A DNA stretch of 64,000 bases from Streptomyces sp. NBC_00820 (GTDB lineage Bacteria; Actinomycetota; Actinomycetes; Streptomycetales; Streptomycetaceae): positions 4,692,501 through 4,756,500 of the forward strand of contig NZ_CP108882.1 in assembly GCF_036347055.1 (NCBI RefSeq). Reading direction: 5' to 3'. Shown one piece after another: positions 1 through 9,413 of this stretch. The translations under genes and the position numbers were made by a program. The notes beneath the pieces were generated by a model. That model was not told where the DNA came from and searched no databases. It saw only the letters and a program-made list of their open reading frames with translations. Position 1 is the first letter of the stretch. Each line of letters opens with the position of its first letter.

Positions 1-192
1 GCCGGGCCCGGTGACGAAGCCGCAGTCGTCGCAGTCGCAGTCGCAGTCGAAGCCGAAGTCGGCGCCGAAGCCGCAGCACTGTGGTCCGGCACCTCGGCGG
101 CCCGGTCCGCGACCGTAAACAACTACCGGAATGGTTATCCGGTTTCCGGCTTTCCGGTATTCGCGCCGGAATTCACCCTTCGCCAAGGGTGA
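1..192 (+). other. Window edge, possible 3' end of a truncated gene
   Basis: Frame 1 is open from the first base to a TGA at 190-192. Its Ala/Val/Glu-rich start comes from repeated GTCGCA hexamers at about 29-50, followed by a non-repetitive tail. The opposite strand also has a GTG-initiated Ala/Thr/Ser-rich frame running off the window edge. I cannot tell which strand is coding, and no domain is recognisable. The hexamer repeat may simply be low-complexity coding sequence. From 193 to 288 I see no gene. Confidence 0.25.
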
Positions 193-288
193 CAAGCAGA
201 CAAAGAGGGGTTTTCGGCGGAGTGCCGGACGCCCTTTTGGGATAAACCCCCGCCCGAAAGTTCCGCCGGAACCCGGGAAGGACTCGGC

Positions 289-720
289 TCAGGGCCACAC
301 CAGGCAGTACGGCTGGTGCCCCGCCTCGTGCAGGCGGTGGCTGAAGTCCTGCCACTCGTGCAGCAGTTGGTAGACGTTGAAGGCGTCACGGGGGCCGCCC
401 CGGTCCGGGACCGTGGACCAGATGAACGCGGCCGCGCCCACCGCTTCCTCGCCGATGTCGCGGAGCGGGTCGACGACGGTCATGGGCAGCTTGACGACGG
501 CGTAGTCGGGGTGGAGGACGACCAGTTCCAGGGGCGGGACCTTGTGCAGGGGGACGCCCTCGATGCCGGTGAGGACCATCGCGGCCATCGTCTCCGGCTT
601 GATCTTGGTGAACATGCCGTTCATGCCCAGCTCGTCACCGCCGAGTTCCTCGGGGCGCATGGAGATCGGGACGCGGGACGCGGTCGCGCCGTCCGGCGCG
701 CCGAAGTATTTGTAGGTCAC
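289..720 (-). CDS. Conserved hypothetical protein, 143 aa
   Basis: I do not recognise a family. The chosen GTG start at 720 gives MTYKYFGAPDG, and the protein keeps a balanced, non-repetitive composition to its end (HQPYCLVWP), unlike the Arg/Asp/Gln-rich stretch that an upstream start would add. There is no signal peptide or membrane segment. It holds a hydrophobic middle (LELVVLHPDYAVVKLPMTVV) and a His/Trp-rich C-terminus (LLHEWQDFSHRLHEAGH). The start codon overlaps the TGA of a possible small upstream frame (717-998), the overlap usual for translationally coupled genes. It is transcribed away from hemL. The function is unknown. Confidence 0.65.
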   Translation of the reverse strand: MTYKYFGAPDGATASRVPISMRPEELGGDELGMNGMFTKIKPETMAAMVLTGIEGVPLHKVPPLELVVLHPDYAVVKLPMTVVDPLRDIGEEAVGAAAFIWSTVPDRGGPRDAFNVYQLLHEWQDFSHRLHEAGHQPYCLVWP

Positions 721-998
721 CCCCACCCGACCACCATTCCTGCTCTCCGCCCGGAGGCGGTCGGCCCCGTGGTCGAGCCGGCGGTCGGCCGGTTGGTCCA
801 GTTGCTGGTCCAGATGCCGGTCGGCCTGCCGGTCGTACCGCTCGGGCTCGCTCGGTACACCCTGTGCCTGACGTGCGTCGGCGTGACGTGCTTCGGCCGA
901 CTCCTCCGCTTCGCGCCGGTGCCTTCCCCGCCGGGCACGTCGAGGACCCAGGTCGTCAGTCCCCTCGCCCAGTCCGCCACCGCGATGCATATCTCCAC
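717..998 (-). CDS. Possible small ORF upstream of the 143-aa protein
   Basis: A GTG-initiated frame of 93 aa ends with a TGA at 717-719, overlapping the GTG of the next gene at 718-720. Third positions are mostly G or C. The first 25 residues (MEICIAVADWARGLTTWVLD) look protein-like. The rest is rich in Thr, Gly and Arg and derives from repeated CCGGTCGGCC-type sequence, so it could equally be non-coding. No family is recognised. It might be a genuine small coupled gene or a chance frame in GC-rich DNA. Confidence 0.3.
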   Translation of the reverse strand: MEICIAVADWARGLTTWVLDVPGGEGTGAKRRSRPKHVTPTHVRHRVYRASPSGTTGRPTGIWTSNWTNRPTAGSTTGPTASGRRAGMVVGWG

Positions 999-1514
999 CC
1001 GACTGCTTTTCTAGGACGCGTGGCCCCCGCCGCGCAACCCGATCATCGTGTCAGTGACCTCCCCCACGGCCGCCCGCCGAAACGTGCGGTGAAAACATCC
1101 GGTCCGCGGGATCCTCCCTCTCCCCGATCATTACGTGCCGCAGGAGCTGTGCGTATCAGGTGTCAGTCTCGCAGATGGCGGAAGACCGGCCGGGAGACCG
1201 AGCCAGGGCGGCGGGAACGAGGGGGCCGGCCGGTACGGGAGGGGCGGGAGAGACGGTTGAGGCACCTCACGGCAGGGGGTCCGGCACGTGGCCGGACGCC
1301 TGCCCTGATGCCTGCCCCGACGCCCGCTCGGTGACCTGTCCGTGGCCGGCCCGGGGACCTGTCCGGGGCCGGTTCGGGGCTTCTCCCGGGGCCTGCCCGG
1401 GCCCTGTCCGGGTACCCGCCGGGGCACGCGGTTGTCCGGGTGGTGACCCGCTCCGCCTACCCTGAGGAGGTCACCACGCAACCGGATTCCGAGATGCCGG
1501 AGAAGTCGCACGCC
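999..1514. other. Intergenic region upstream of hemL
   Basis: About 500 bp without a convincing gene. The right half (about 1300-1440) is low-complexity, with repeated GATGCCTGCCC and GACCTGTCCG units. Frames through it change composition abruptly and show no domain. It should contain the promoters for the leftward small genes and for hemL, but I cannot identify a clear -35/-10 pair. Confidence 0.5.
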
Positions 1515-2840
1515 ATGAGCGCCCTGAGCGAAACGCCCTATCCCTACGAAGCGCCGGTCTCCCAGGCGCTCTTCGACCGCGCCTCCGTCGTCACGCCGGG
1601 CGGGGTGAACTCCCCGGTGCGCGCCTTCCGCGCGGTCGGCGGCACGCCCCGCTTCATGGTCTCCGGCAGCGGGCCGTACCTGACCGACGCCGACGGACGC
1701 GAGTACGTCGACCTGGTCTGCTCCTGGGGTCCGATGATCCTGGGGCACTCGCGGCCCGAGGTCATCGCCGCCGTGCAGGACGCCGTGTCCCGCGGTACGT
1801 CGTTCGGTACGCCCGGTGAGGGAGAGGTCGCCCTCGCCGAGGAGATCGTCGCCCGGATCGAGCCCGTGGAGCAGGTGCGGCTCGTCAGCAGCGGCACCGA
1901 GGCGACCATGTCGGCCATCCGGCTCGCCCGCGGCTTCACCCGCCGGTCCAAGGTGATCAAGTTCGCCGGCTGCTACCACGGCCATGTCGACAGCCTCCTT
2001 GCCGCCGCCGGGTCCGGCGTCGCGACCTTCGCGCTGCCCGACACCCCGGGTGTCACCGGCGCCCAGGCCGCGGACACGATCGTGCTGCCGTACAACGACC
2101 TGGAGGCCGTGCACGAGGCCTTCCACCGGCACCCGGGCGAGATCGCCTGTGTCATCACCGAGGCCGCGCCCGGCAACATGGGCGTCGTGCCGCCGGACCC
2201 CGGGTTCAACGAGGGGCTCAAGGACACCTGCCGCCGCAACGGCGCGCTGTTCATCTCCGACGAGGTCATGACCGGCTTCCGTACCAGCCGGTCCGGCTGG
2301 TACGGCGTCGACGGGGTCAAGCCCGACCTCATGACCTTCGGCAAGGTCATGGGCGGTGGCTTCCCCGCCGCCGCGTTCGGCGGCCGGGCCGACGTCATGG
2401 CGCACCTCGCGCCCGCCGGCCCCGTCTACCAGGCCGGCACCCTGTCCGGTAACCCGGTCGCCACCGCCGCGGGCCTCGCCCAGCTGCGCCTCCTCGACGA
2501 CGCCGCGTACGACAAGGTCGACGCGGTCTCCGCGCAGATCCAGGGCCTCGTCACCGAGGCGCTGAACCAGGAGGGCGTGGCGCACCGGCTGCAGACCGCC
2601 TCCAACATGTTCTCGGTGTTCTTCACCGACCGTCAGGTGCGTACCTACGAGGACGCCAAGCGGCAGGAAGCCTTCCGCTTCAACGCCTTCTTCCACTCGC
2701 TGCTGTCGAACGGCGTCTACCTGCCGCCGTCGGCCTTCGAGTCCTGGTTCGTGTCCACGGCCCACGACGAGCGGGCCCTCCAGATCATCGCCGACGCCCT
2801 TCCGGCGGCGGCCCGGGCCGCTGCGGAGGCGACCGCGTGA
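1515..2840 (+). CDS. hemL: Glutamate-1-semialdehyde 2,1-aminomutase
   Basis: This PLP-dependent class-III aminotransferase-fold enzyme converts glutamate-1-semialdehyde to 5-aminolevulinate, the committed precursor of haem and other tetrapyrroles by the C5 pathway, in the cytoplasm. The sequence carries [11 protein letters not shown] near the N-terminus, [34 protein letters not shown], and the PLP lysine (about K277) in [16 protein letters not shown]. At 441 aa it has the usual family length. I chose ATG 1515 because GGAGAAG lies 9 nt upstream; ATG 1494 is an alternative. It overlaps the next gene by 4 bp, so the two are probably cotranscribed. Haem made here supplies the cytochromes matured by the operon at 5.1-9.2 kb. 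Confidence 0.97.
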   Translation: MSALSETPYPYEAPVSQALFDRASVVTPGGVNSPVRAFRAVGGTPRFMVSGSGPYLTDADGREYVDLVCSWGPMILGHSRPEVIAAVQDAVSRGTSFGTPGEGEVALAEEIVARIEPVEQVRLVSSGTEATMSAIRLARGFTRRSKVIKFAGCYHGHVDSLLAAAGSGVATFALPDTPGVTGAQAADTIVLPYNDLEAVHEAFHRHPGEIACVITEAAPGNMGVVPPDPGFNEGLKDTCRRNGALFISDEVMTGFRTSRSGWYGVDGVKPDLMTFGKVMGGGFPAAAFGGRADVMAHLAPAGPVYQAGTLSGNPVATAAGLAQLRLLDDAAYDKVDAVSAQIQGLVTEALNQEGVAHRLQTASNMFSVFFTDRQVRTYEDAKRQEAFRFNAFFHSLLSNGVYLPPSAFESWFVSTAHDERALQIIADALPAAARAAAEATA

Positions 2841-3556
2841 GCAACAACGGTGACAACAAGGCGGGCGGCACCGAGGCCCGCGACCAGGACATCACCGTCG
2901 TTCACCTCATGCGGCACGGCGAGGTCCACAACCCGGAGGGTGTCCTCTACGGCCGCCTGCCCGGCTACCACCTCTCCGAGCTGGGCCGGAAGATGGCCGA
3001 GCGGGTCGCCGAGCACCTCGCCCCGCGTGACATCACCCACGTCGTCGCCTCGCCGCTGGAGCGCGCGCAGGAGACCGCCACCCCGATCGCCAAGGCGCAC
3101 GGGCTCGACCTCGCCACCGACGGGCGGCTGATCGAGGCCGACAACGTCTTCCAGGGCAAGACCTTCGGTGTCGGGGACGGCGCGCTGCGTAACCCGGACA
3201 ACTGGAAGCACCTGGTCAACCCGTTCAAGCCGTCCTGGGGCGAGCCGTACATCGACCAGGTGGTCCGGATGATGGGCGCGCTCGACGCGGCCAAGGACCA
3301 GGCGCGCGGGCACGAGGCGGTGCTGGTCAGCCATCAGCTGCCGATCTGGATCGTGCGGTCGTACGTCGAGAAGCGGCGGCTGTGGCACGACCCGCGCAAG
3401 CGGCAGTGCACGCTGGCCTCGCTGACCTCGTTCACCTACCGGGGCGACCGGATCGTCGCGGTCGGGTACAGCGAGCCCGCCATCGACCTGGTCCCGGCGC
3501 ACCTGCGCGCCGGCGCCAGACCCCAGCCGGGCAAGGGGAAGGCCTTCGGGGCCTGA
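2837..3556 (+). CDS. Histidine phosphatase family protein (phosphoglycerate mutase-like)
   Basis: A 239-aa cytoplasmic member of the histidine phosphatase superfamily. It has the phosphorylated His in LMRHGE (R26-H27-G28), a [13 protein letters not shown] segment, and the second catalytic His in LVSHQLPIW (about H166). These enzymes transfer phosphate through a phosphohistidine. The substrate cannot be read from sequence, and a glycolytic mutase role is not supported over a general phosphatase one. The GTG start overlaps the hemL stop, implying coupling. A role linked to haem precursor synthesis is not established. Confidence 0.88.
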   Translation: MSNNGDNKAGGTEARDQDITVVHLMRHGEVHNPEGVLYGRLPGYHLSELGRKMAERVAEHLAPRDITHVVASPLERAQETATPIAKAHGLDLATDGRLIEADNVFQGKTFGVGDGALRNPDNWKHLVNPFKPSWGEPYIDQVVRMMGALDAAKDQARGHEAVLVSHQLPIWIVRSYVEKRRLWHDPRKRQCTLASLTSFTYRGDRIVAVGYSEPAIDLVPAHLRAGARPQPGKGKAFGA

Positions 3557-3576
3557 GCAGGCCCGTTGGAACCTTA

Positions 3577-3628
3577 CGATCCGTCATGTCATCTGACTGG
3601 GTGAACCAGTAGTAGCCGTGACGGATCG
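3577..3628. promoter_or_regulatory. Nested inverted repeats upstream of the deacetylase-like gene
   Basis: CGATCCGTCA at 3577-3586 is mirrored perfectly by TGACGGATCG at 3619-3628. Inside lies a second stem, ACTGG-GTGAA-CCAGT at 3596-3610. The right arm touches the ribosome-binding GGGGA before ATG 3636. A GGAACCT at 3568-3574 followed by CATCTGA about 16 bp later resembles an ECF-sigma type promoter, but this is weak. The structure could act as an operator or as an mRNA hairpin hiding the ribosome binding site. Confidence 0.5.
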
Positions 3629-3635
3629 GGGAACC

Positions 3636-4982
3636 ATGCACACCTTCTCCCGGCGGGGAATACTCGGCCTCGGCGCGGGCGCGGCGGCCGCCGCCGGACT
3701 CGCCGGGTGCGGGGACCAGAAGCCGGCCGGCGGCCATGTGGACGGTGCCGGTCCGGGTTCCGCCCGGGGGAGGGCGAAGGCCGGGCGGGGCGCCACGGCC
3801 GGCCCGAGCCCCAGCCCGAGTCCGCGGTCCATCGGCGACGGCTCGACCTCGTTCACCGGCCGTCAGCCCCACCAGCCCGCCAGGCCCGAGCCGCTGGAGC
3901 CGGGACAGACCCCGCCGCAGTTCGTGATCTTCTCCTGGGACGGGGCCGGCGAGGTCGGCAACGGACTCTTCCCGCGCTTCCTGGACCTCGCCAGGGAGCA
4001 CGGCGCGAGCATGACCTTCTTCCTCTCGGGGCTGTATCTGCTGCCGGAGTCGAAGAAGCGGCTCTACCGCCCCCCGAACAACCCGCGCGGTGCCTCCGAC
4101 ATCGGCTACCTCACCGACGCCCACGTCCGGGCGACCCTCACCAACGTGCGCCGGGCGTGGCTGGAGGGGCACGAGATCGGCACCCACTTCAACGGCCACT
4201 TCTGCGGCGGCTACGGCACGGTCGCCAACTGGACCCCGCGGCAGTGGAGGAGCGAGATCGAGCAGGCCAAGGGGTTCGTGAAGGAGTGGCGGACCAACAC
4301 CGGCTGGACCGAGCTGCCCCCGCTGCCGTTCGACTACGACAAGGAACTGACCGGCGGCCGTACGCCCTGTCTGCTGGGCCAGGACAACCTGCTGCCCACC
4401 GCCCGCGAGCTGGGCTGGCGCTACGACGCCTCCTCGCCCGGCGGCCGGCAGGTGTGGCCCGGCAAGCGGCACGGCGTCTGGGACCTGCCCCTGCAGCAGA
4501 TTCCTTTCCCCGGACACTCCTTCGAGGTCCTGTCGATGGACTACAACATGCTCGCCAACCAGTCCGTCAACTCCACCAAGGCGCCCGCCTACAACTACCC
4601 GCACTGGCGCAGGCAGTCCGCACAGGCCTACATATCCGGATTCCAGCGGGCATACGAGACAAACAGGGCGCCGTTCTTCATAGGCAACCACTTCGAGCAG
4701 TGGAACGGCGGCATCTACATGGACGCCGTAGAGCAGGCCTTCAGGCACATGGCCCGGGAGAAGGAGAGGGGCGGGGACGTACGGCTGGTCTCCTTCCGGC
4801 AGTTCGTGGACTGGATGGACGTGCAGAAGCCCGAGGTGCTGGCCCGGCTGCGCGGGCTGGACGTCGGGCAGCGGCCGGACGGGGGCTGGAACGCTTTCCT
4901 GCGGGACGCGGGGGACGCCGGGGATGCCGGGGACGCGAAGCGGGCGGGGAAGGCCAAGTCGGCCACCTCCGGCGGGGCGTGA
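3636..4982 (+). CDS. Tat-exported polysaccharide deacetylase-like lipoprotein
   Basis: A 448-aa exported protein. The N-terminus has a twin-arginine signal (SRRGILGLG), an Ala-rich hydrophobic core and a lipobox LAGC, so it is probably a surface lipoprotein. A Gly/Pro/Ser-rich linker follows. The main domain looks like a NodB-fold deacetylase: FSWDGAGE (D102) for motif 1, GTHFNGH (H184, H188) for the metal-binding motif 2, and GGRTPCLLG as a motif-3 candidate. Motif 1 is degenerate (WDG instead of DDG), so activity on cell-wall polysaccharide is inferred. The C-terminus is low-complexity with GDAGDAGD repeats. I chose ATG 3636 because GGGGA lies just upstream; GTG 3618 is possible. Confidence 0.75.
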   Translation: MHTFSRRGILGLGAGAAAAAGLAGCGDQKPAGGHVDGAGPGSARGRAKAGRGATAGPSPSPSPRSIGDGSTSFTGRQPHQPARPEPLEPGQTPPQFVIFSWDGAGEVGNGLFPRFLDLAREHGASMTFFLSGLYLLPESKKRLYRPPNNPRGASDIGYLTDAHVRATLTNVRRAWLEGHEIGTHFNGHFCGGYGTVANWTPRQWRSEIEQAKGFVKEWRTNTGWTELPPLPFDYDKELTGGRTPCLLGQDNLLPTARELGWRYDASSPGGRQVWPGKRHGVWDLPLQQIPFPGHSFEVLSMDYNMLANQSVNSTKAPAYNYPHWRRQSAQAYISGFQRAYETNRAPFFIGNHFEQWNGGIYMDAVEQAFRHMAREKERGGDVRLVSFRQFVDWMDVQKPEVLARLRGLDVGQRPDGGWNAFLRDAGDAGDAGDAKRAGKAKSATSGGA

Positions 4983-5085
4983 GGGATATCCCGGAATGTC
5001 CCGTGTAAATACGGGCTGAAATGCGGTTTTCCGCCCGACAGGGGGGCGCGCGAGAGCGCCGGAACCGACATGCGAAACTTTTCAC

Positions 5086-5676
5086 ATGAGTACCCGTAGC
5101 CGCGCCGTCCTGCTCGGTGCCGTGGCCGCTGTCGCGGCCCTGACCCTGTCCGCGTGCGGCCATGGCGGTACCTCCGGCGGCGGCGGCAACACGAACTTCG
5201 TGACCGGCGACAACGGCATCGACACGGCCCCGAAGGGCAAGCGCGCCGCGGCCCCCGACCTCTCGGGGAAGAGCATCGACGGCAAGAGCCTGGACGTCGC
5301 CCGGTACAAGGGCAAGGTCGTCGTCGTCAACGTCTGGGGTTCGTGGTGCAGCCCGTGCCGCGAGGAGGCCCCGTACTTCTCCAAGGTCGCCAAGGCCTAC
5401 CAGGGCAAGGGCGTGCAGTTCGTCGGCATCAACACCCGCGACACCAGCACCACCCCCGCGCTCGCCTTCGAGAAGGAGCACGGGATCTCCTATCCGAGCC
5501 TGTACGACCCGACGGGCAAGCTCATGCTCCGCTTCAAGAAGGGCACGCTCAACCCGCAGCTGATCCCGTCCACGCTGATCATCGACAAGGACGGGAAGGT
5601 CGCGGCGCGGGCCCTGGAGGCACTCGACGACACGGGGCTCAAGAAGATGCTCGACCCGGTCGTCGCGGAGAAGTGA
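5086..5676 (+). CDS. TlpA/ResA-like thioredoxin lipoprotein, cytochrome c biogenesis
   Basis: A 196-aa membrane-anchored thioredoxin. It has a short signal peptide with lipobox LSAC (C24), then a thioredoxin fold with the redox motif WCSPC (C88, C91), followed by EEAPYF and a cis-Pro region (LIPSTLIIDKDG). ResA/CcsX-type proteins reduce apocytochrome c haem-binding cysteines outside the membrane so that haem can be attached. It is the first gene of a tight cluster with ccdA, resB and ccsB, which supports that role. There is no clear Shine-Dalgarno before ATG 5086. A small CCCGT-GTAAAT-ACGGG hairpin lies upstream at 5000-5015. Confidence 0.92.
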   Translation: MSTRSRAVLLGAVAAVAALTLSACGHGGTSGGGGNTNFVTGDNGIDTAPKGKRAAAPDLSGKSIDGKSLDVARYKGKVVVVNVWGSWCSPCREEAPYFSKVAKAYQGKGVQFVGINTRDTSTTPALAFEKEHGISYPSLYDPTGKLMLRFKKGTLNPQLIPSTLIIDKDGKVAARALEALDDTGLKKMLDPVVAEK

Positions 5677-5677
5677 C

Positions 5678-6442
5678 GTGAGCGCACTCGTGACCCTGGC
5701 CGCGCAGAACGACACGGTGCGCAACGGCGCCCTGCTGGTCGCCCTGCCCGTCGCCCTGCTCGGCGGGCTCGTCTCCTTCTTCTCGCCCTGCGTGCTCCCG
5801 CTGGTCCCCGGGTACCTCTCCTACGTCACCGGGGTCGCCGGCACCGACCTGGCCGAGGCGCGGCGCGGGCGGATGGTCGCCGGCGCCTCCCTGTTCGTCC
5901 TCGGCTTCAGCGCCGTGTTCGTCTCCGGCGGGGCGCTGTTCGGCTACTTCGGCTACACGCTCCAGGAGCACAAGGACCTCCTGTCCAAGGTGCTCGGCGT
6001 CGTCATGGTGCTCATGGGCGTGTTCTTCATGGGACTCATGCCCTGGTTCACCCAGCGCGAGTTCCGCTTCCACCGGCGGCCTACGGCCGGGATGGTCGGC
6101 GCCCCGCTGCTCGGCGCCCTGTTCGGCATCGGCTGGACCCCGTGCATCGGTCCGACGCTCGCGTCGGTGAACTTCCTGTCCATGCAGCAGTCGAGTGCCG
6201 GGCGCGGCTCGCTGCTGATGGTCGCCTACTGCGTGGGCCTCGGCGTGCCCTTCGTCCTCGCGGCCGTGGCCTTCCGCAAGGCCCTCGGCGCCTTCGGCTG
6301 GGTCAAGCGCCACTATGTCTGGGTGATGCGCATCGGCGGCACGATGATGATCGTGACCGGTGTGCTGCTGCTGACCGGGGCCTGGGACCGCCTGGTGCAG
6401 GAGATGCAGACCTGGTCCGACGGCTTCACTGTGGGGATCTGA
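5678..6442 (+). CDS. ccdA: Cytochrome c biogenesis protein CcdA
   Basis: A 254-aa polytopic membrane protein that carries reducing equivalents from cytoplasmic thioredoxin across the membrane to the TlpA/ResA-like partner encoded just upstream. It shows the two family motifs with the redox cysteines, FFSPCVLPLVPGYLSYVTG (C38) and GIGWTPCIGP (C156), and six predicted hydrophobic segments. The GTG start follows the previous TGA by one base, so translation is probably coupled. Length is typical of the family. Confidence 0.95.
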   Translation: MSALVTLAAQNDTVRNGALLVALPVALLGGLVSFFSPCVLPLVPGYLSYVTGVAGTDLAEARRGRMVAGASLFVLGFSAVFVSGGALFGYFGYTLQEHKDLLSKVLGVVMVLMGVFFMGLMPWFTQREFRFHRRPTAGMVGAPLLGALFGIGWTPCIGPTLASVNFLSMQQSSAGRGSLLMVAYCVGLGVPFVLAAVAFRKALGAFGWVKRHYVWVMRIGGTMMIVTGVLLLTGAWDRLVQEMQTWSDGFTVGI

Positions 6443-6445
6443 CCG

Positions 6446-8170
6446 ATGAGCAAGACCACTACCGACACCTCCCCCAGCGGCGAGGGCCCGGAGACGGAGG
6501 GGCTGGCAGCGGCCGGCTCGCAGCTCTCCACCGCCCCGCAGGAAGACACGGTGAACCTGCCCTCGCTCGGCGTGATCGGCTGGGTCCGCTGGTTCTGGCG
6601 GCAGCTGACCTCGATGCGGGTGGCGCTGCTGCTGCTCCTGCTGCTCTCCCTCGGCGCGATCCCGGGCTCGCTGATCCCGCAGACCGGCGCCGACATCAAC
6701 AAGGTCGACGAGTTCCGCAAGGCGCACACCACCCTCGCGCCGGTCTACGACAAGCTCGGCCTGTTCCACGTCTACAGCTCGGTGTGGTTCTCCGCGATCT
6801 ACATCCTGCTGTTCGTCTCCCTCATCGGCTGCATCGTCCCGCGCACCTGGCAGTTCGTCGGCCAGCTGCGCGGCCGGCCGCCGGGCGCGCCAAGGCGGCT
6901 GACCCGGCTGCCCGCGTACACGACGTGGCGCACCGAGGCCGACCCCGAGCAGGTCCGCGAGGCCGCCCTCGCGCTGCTGAAGAAGCGCCGCTTCCGCGCC
7001 CACCTCGCCGGTGACGCCGTCGCCGCGGAGAAGGGCTACCTGCGCGAGCTGGGCAACCTGGCCTTCCACATCGCGCTGATCGTGCTGCTGATCGCCTTCG
7101 CCTGCGGCCAGATGTTCAAGTCGGACGGCACCAAGCTGGTCGTCGAGGGCGACGGGTTCTCCAACTCGACGCTCCAGTACGACGACATCAAGTCCGGCAG
7201 CCTCTTCCGCAACGACGACCTGGTGCCCTTCAGCTTCGACCTGAAGGACTTCAAGGGCACCTACGAGGTCAGCGGCCCCAACAAGGGCACCCCGCGCACC
7301 TTCGAGGCGAAGATCCGCTACAGCCGGGGCGCGTACGGCAAGGAGCGGCCGACGACCGTCGAGGTCAACCAGCCGCTGAAGATCGACGACGCCAAGGTCT
7401 ACCTCGTCAGCCACGGCTACGCGCCCGTCGTCACCGTCCGCGACGGCAAGGGCAAGGTCGTCTACCGCGACGCCGTGCCGCTGCTGCCGCTCGACGGCAA
7501 CGAGACCTCCAACGGCGTGGTCAAGGTGATGGACGGCTACCGCAGCCCGCGGGGCGTGAAGGAGCAGCTGGGCTTCCAGGCCTTCTTCGTGCCGACGTTC
7601 AACCCTCGCGCGGGCACGATGCTCTCCCAGTTCCCGGCCCTGGTGAACCCGCTCCTCGCGGTGAACGCCTACCACGGCGACCTGGGCGTCAACTCGGGCA
7701 TCCCGCAGAGCGTGTACCAGCTCGACACCACCCATATGAAGGCCTACAAGGACGCCAAGGGCCAGCTGTTCAAGCAGTTGCTGAAGCCGGGCGACACCAT
7801 GAAGCTGCCGAACGGCGCGGGCTCCCTCACCTTCGAGAAGAACATCAAGGAGTGGGCCGGCTTCGAGGTCGTCCAGGAGCCGGGCAGCGGCTGGGCGCTC
7901 GGCGGCGCCATCACCGCGATCTTCGGCCTGGCCGGTTCCCTGTTCATCCAGCGCCGCCGCGTCTGGGTGCGGGCGGTGCGCGGTGCCGACGGCGTCACGG
8001 TGGTCGAGATGGCCGGGCTCGGCCGCAGCGAGTCCGCCAAGGTGCCCGAGGAGCTCGGCGACCTCGCCGGAATCCTGTACGACCAGGCGCCGGGGGCGGC
8101 CGACCCCGACGACGACCCCTCCCCCACCCCCGACACCGACGTCGTACCTGCCGAAGGGGCTGAGAAGTGA
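6446..8170 (+). CDS. resB: Cytochrome c biogenesis protein ResB (System II)
   Basis: A 574-aa membrane protein, one half of the System II haem lyase (ResB/Ccs1). Near the N-terminus WFWRQLTSMRVALLLLLLLS begins the first membrane helix, with further helices near residues 115-135 and 205-222. A large extracytoplasmic domain follows, then a final helix (GGAITAIFGLAGSLFIQ) and an acidic, proline-rich cytoplasmic tail. It is separated by 3 bp from ccdA and overlaps ccsB by 4 bp. Together with CcsB it delivers and ligates haem to c-type cytochromes. Confidence 0.95.
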   Translation: MSKTTTDTSPSGEGPETEGLAAAGSQLSTAPQEDTVNLPSLGVIGWVRWFWRQLTSMRVALLLLLLLSLGAIPGSLIPQTGADINKVDEFRKAHTTLAPVYDKLGLFHVYSSVWFSAIYILLFVSLIGCIVPRTWQFVGQLRGRPPGAPRRLTRLPAYTTWRTEADPEQVREAALALLKKRRFRAHLAGDAVAAEKGYLRELGNLAFHIALIVLLIAFACGQMFKSDGTKLVVEGDGFSNSTLQYDDIKSGSLFRNDDLVPFSFDLKDFKGTYEVSGPNKGTPRTFEAKIRYSRGAYGKERPTTVEVNQPLKIDDAKVYLVSHGYAPVVTVRDGKGKVVYRDAVPLLPLDGNETSNGVVKVMDGYRSPRGVKEQLGFQAFFVPTFNPRAGTMLSQFPALVNPLLAVNAYHGDLGVNSGIPQSVYQLDTTHMKAYKDAKGQLFKQLLKPGDTMKLPNGAGSLTFEKNIKEWAGFEVVQEPGSGWALGGAITAIFGLAGSLFIQRRRVWVRAVRGADGVTVVEMAGLGRSESAKVPEELGDLAGILYDQAPGAADPDDDPSPTPDTDVVPAEGAEK

Positions 8171-9246
8171 CTCTCGCCGCCGCGACCAACGAACACCTCG
8201 CGAGCATCAGCAACACGCTGATCTACTCGTCGATGGCCGTCTACACCCTGGCCTTCTTCGCCTACATCGCCGAATGGCTCTTCGGCAGCCGCAGCAAGGT
8301 GGCCCGTACGGCCGCCGCGCTGACGGCGGACGCCGGTGCCGCGAAGGCGCCCGCGGTCACCGTGCGGGGTGCCGGTGGCACCGCCGTGCTGGAGCGGCCG
8401 AAGGTCGTGGTCCGGTCGGCCGCCGGAGCCCGTGACGTGCCGGACGGTCCCGGCGCGCACGGCGGCGACGCGCAGGGCGACATGTACGGCCGGATCGCCG
8501 TGTCCCTCACCGTGCTGGCGTTCCTGGTGGAGCTGGTCGGTGTGGTCGCCCGCGCGGCCTCCGTGCAGCGGGCGCCGTGGGGCAACATGTACGAGTTCAA
8601 CATCACCTTCTCCACGGTCGCCGTCGGCGTGTACCTCGGGCTGCTGGCGCTGAGGAAGAACGTGCGCTGGCTCGGGCTGTTCCTGATCACCACGGTCCTG
8701 CTGGACCTCGGTCTCGCGGTCACCGTGCTCTACACGGCCAGCGACCAGCTGGTCCCGGCCCTGCACTCGTACTGGCTGTACATCCACGTCTCCACCGCGA
8801 TCTTCTGCGGCGCGGTGTTCTACGTCGGCGCGGTCGCCACGATCCTGTACCTGTTCAAGGACTCGTACGAGAACAAGCTGCAGAGCGGCGGCAAGCCCGG
8901 CACCTTCGCGACCTCGGTGCTGGAGCGGCTGCCCGCCTCCGCCTCGCTGGACAAGTTCGCCTACCGGGTCAACGCGGCGGTCTTCCCGCTGTGGACGTTC
9001 ACGATCATCGCGGGCGCGATCTGGGCGGGCGACGCCTGGGGCCGCTACTGGAACTGGGACCCGAAGGAGACCTGGTCGTTCATCACCTGGGTCGCCTACG
9101 CCTGCTACCTGCACGCCCGTGCCACGGCCGGCTGGAAGGGCCGCAAGGCCGCCTACCTGGCGATGATCGCCTTCGGCTGCTGGCTGTTCAACTACTACGG
9201 CGTGAACATCTTCGTCACCGGCAAGCACTCCTACGCGGGCGTGTAA
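8167..9246 (+). CDS. ccsB: Cytochrome c biogenesis protein CcsB (CcsA/ResC family)
   Basis: A 359-aa polytopic membrane protein, the haem-handling partner of ResB. The hallmark tryptophan-rich WWD motif is present (WGRYWNWDPKETWSF, about residues 291-305), with conserved histidines expected to ligate haem (HSYWLYIHV and the C-terminal GKHSYAGV). The region around residues 50-100 is a variable cytoplasmic loop. The GTG start overlaps the resB stop. It is the last gene of the biogenesis operon. Confidence 0.96.
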   Translation: MTLAAATNEHLASISNTLIYSSMAVYTLAFFAYIAEWLFGSRSKVARTAAALTADAGAAKAPAVTVRGAGGTAVLERPKVVVRSAAGARDVPDGPGAHGGDAQGDMYGRIAVSLTVLAFLVELVGVVARAASVQRAPWGNMYEFNITFSTVAVGVYLGLLALRKNVRWLGLFLITTVLLDLGLAVTVLYTASDQLVPALHSYWLYIHVSTAIFCGAVFYVGAVATILYLFKDSYENKLQSGGKPGTFATSVLERLPASASLDKFAYRVNAAVFPLWTFTIIAGAIWAGDAWGRYWNWDPKETWSFITWVAYACYLHARATAGWKGRKAAYLAMIAFGCWLFNYYGVNIFVTGKHSYAGV

Positions 9247-9413
9247 GGCCCGCCGGGCGAAGGCCGGTTCTCTGTGGCACAGGCCATGGGGTACCGGCCG
9301 GCGCTGTGCGCGGCCTGTCGCGGCTTCGCGACTGTGGCGGGCCGGGCACCGACGCATGTCTGGCCGCACTTCCGATGATCGGCCGGTCGAGTACACGGAC
9401 AGGAGTACCGCGC

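Noticed and set aside
1160..1465. 101-codon frame upstream of hemL
   Set aside because: The second half is made of repeated Pro-Asp-Ala-Cys and Gly-Pro units from low-complexity DNA, and it overlaps the hemL leader.
1131..2765. 544-codon minus-strand frame opposite hemL
   Set aside because: It overlaps the well-supported hemL gene, has a His/Gly/Arg-rich composition without motifs, and is explained by GC-skewed codon positions.
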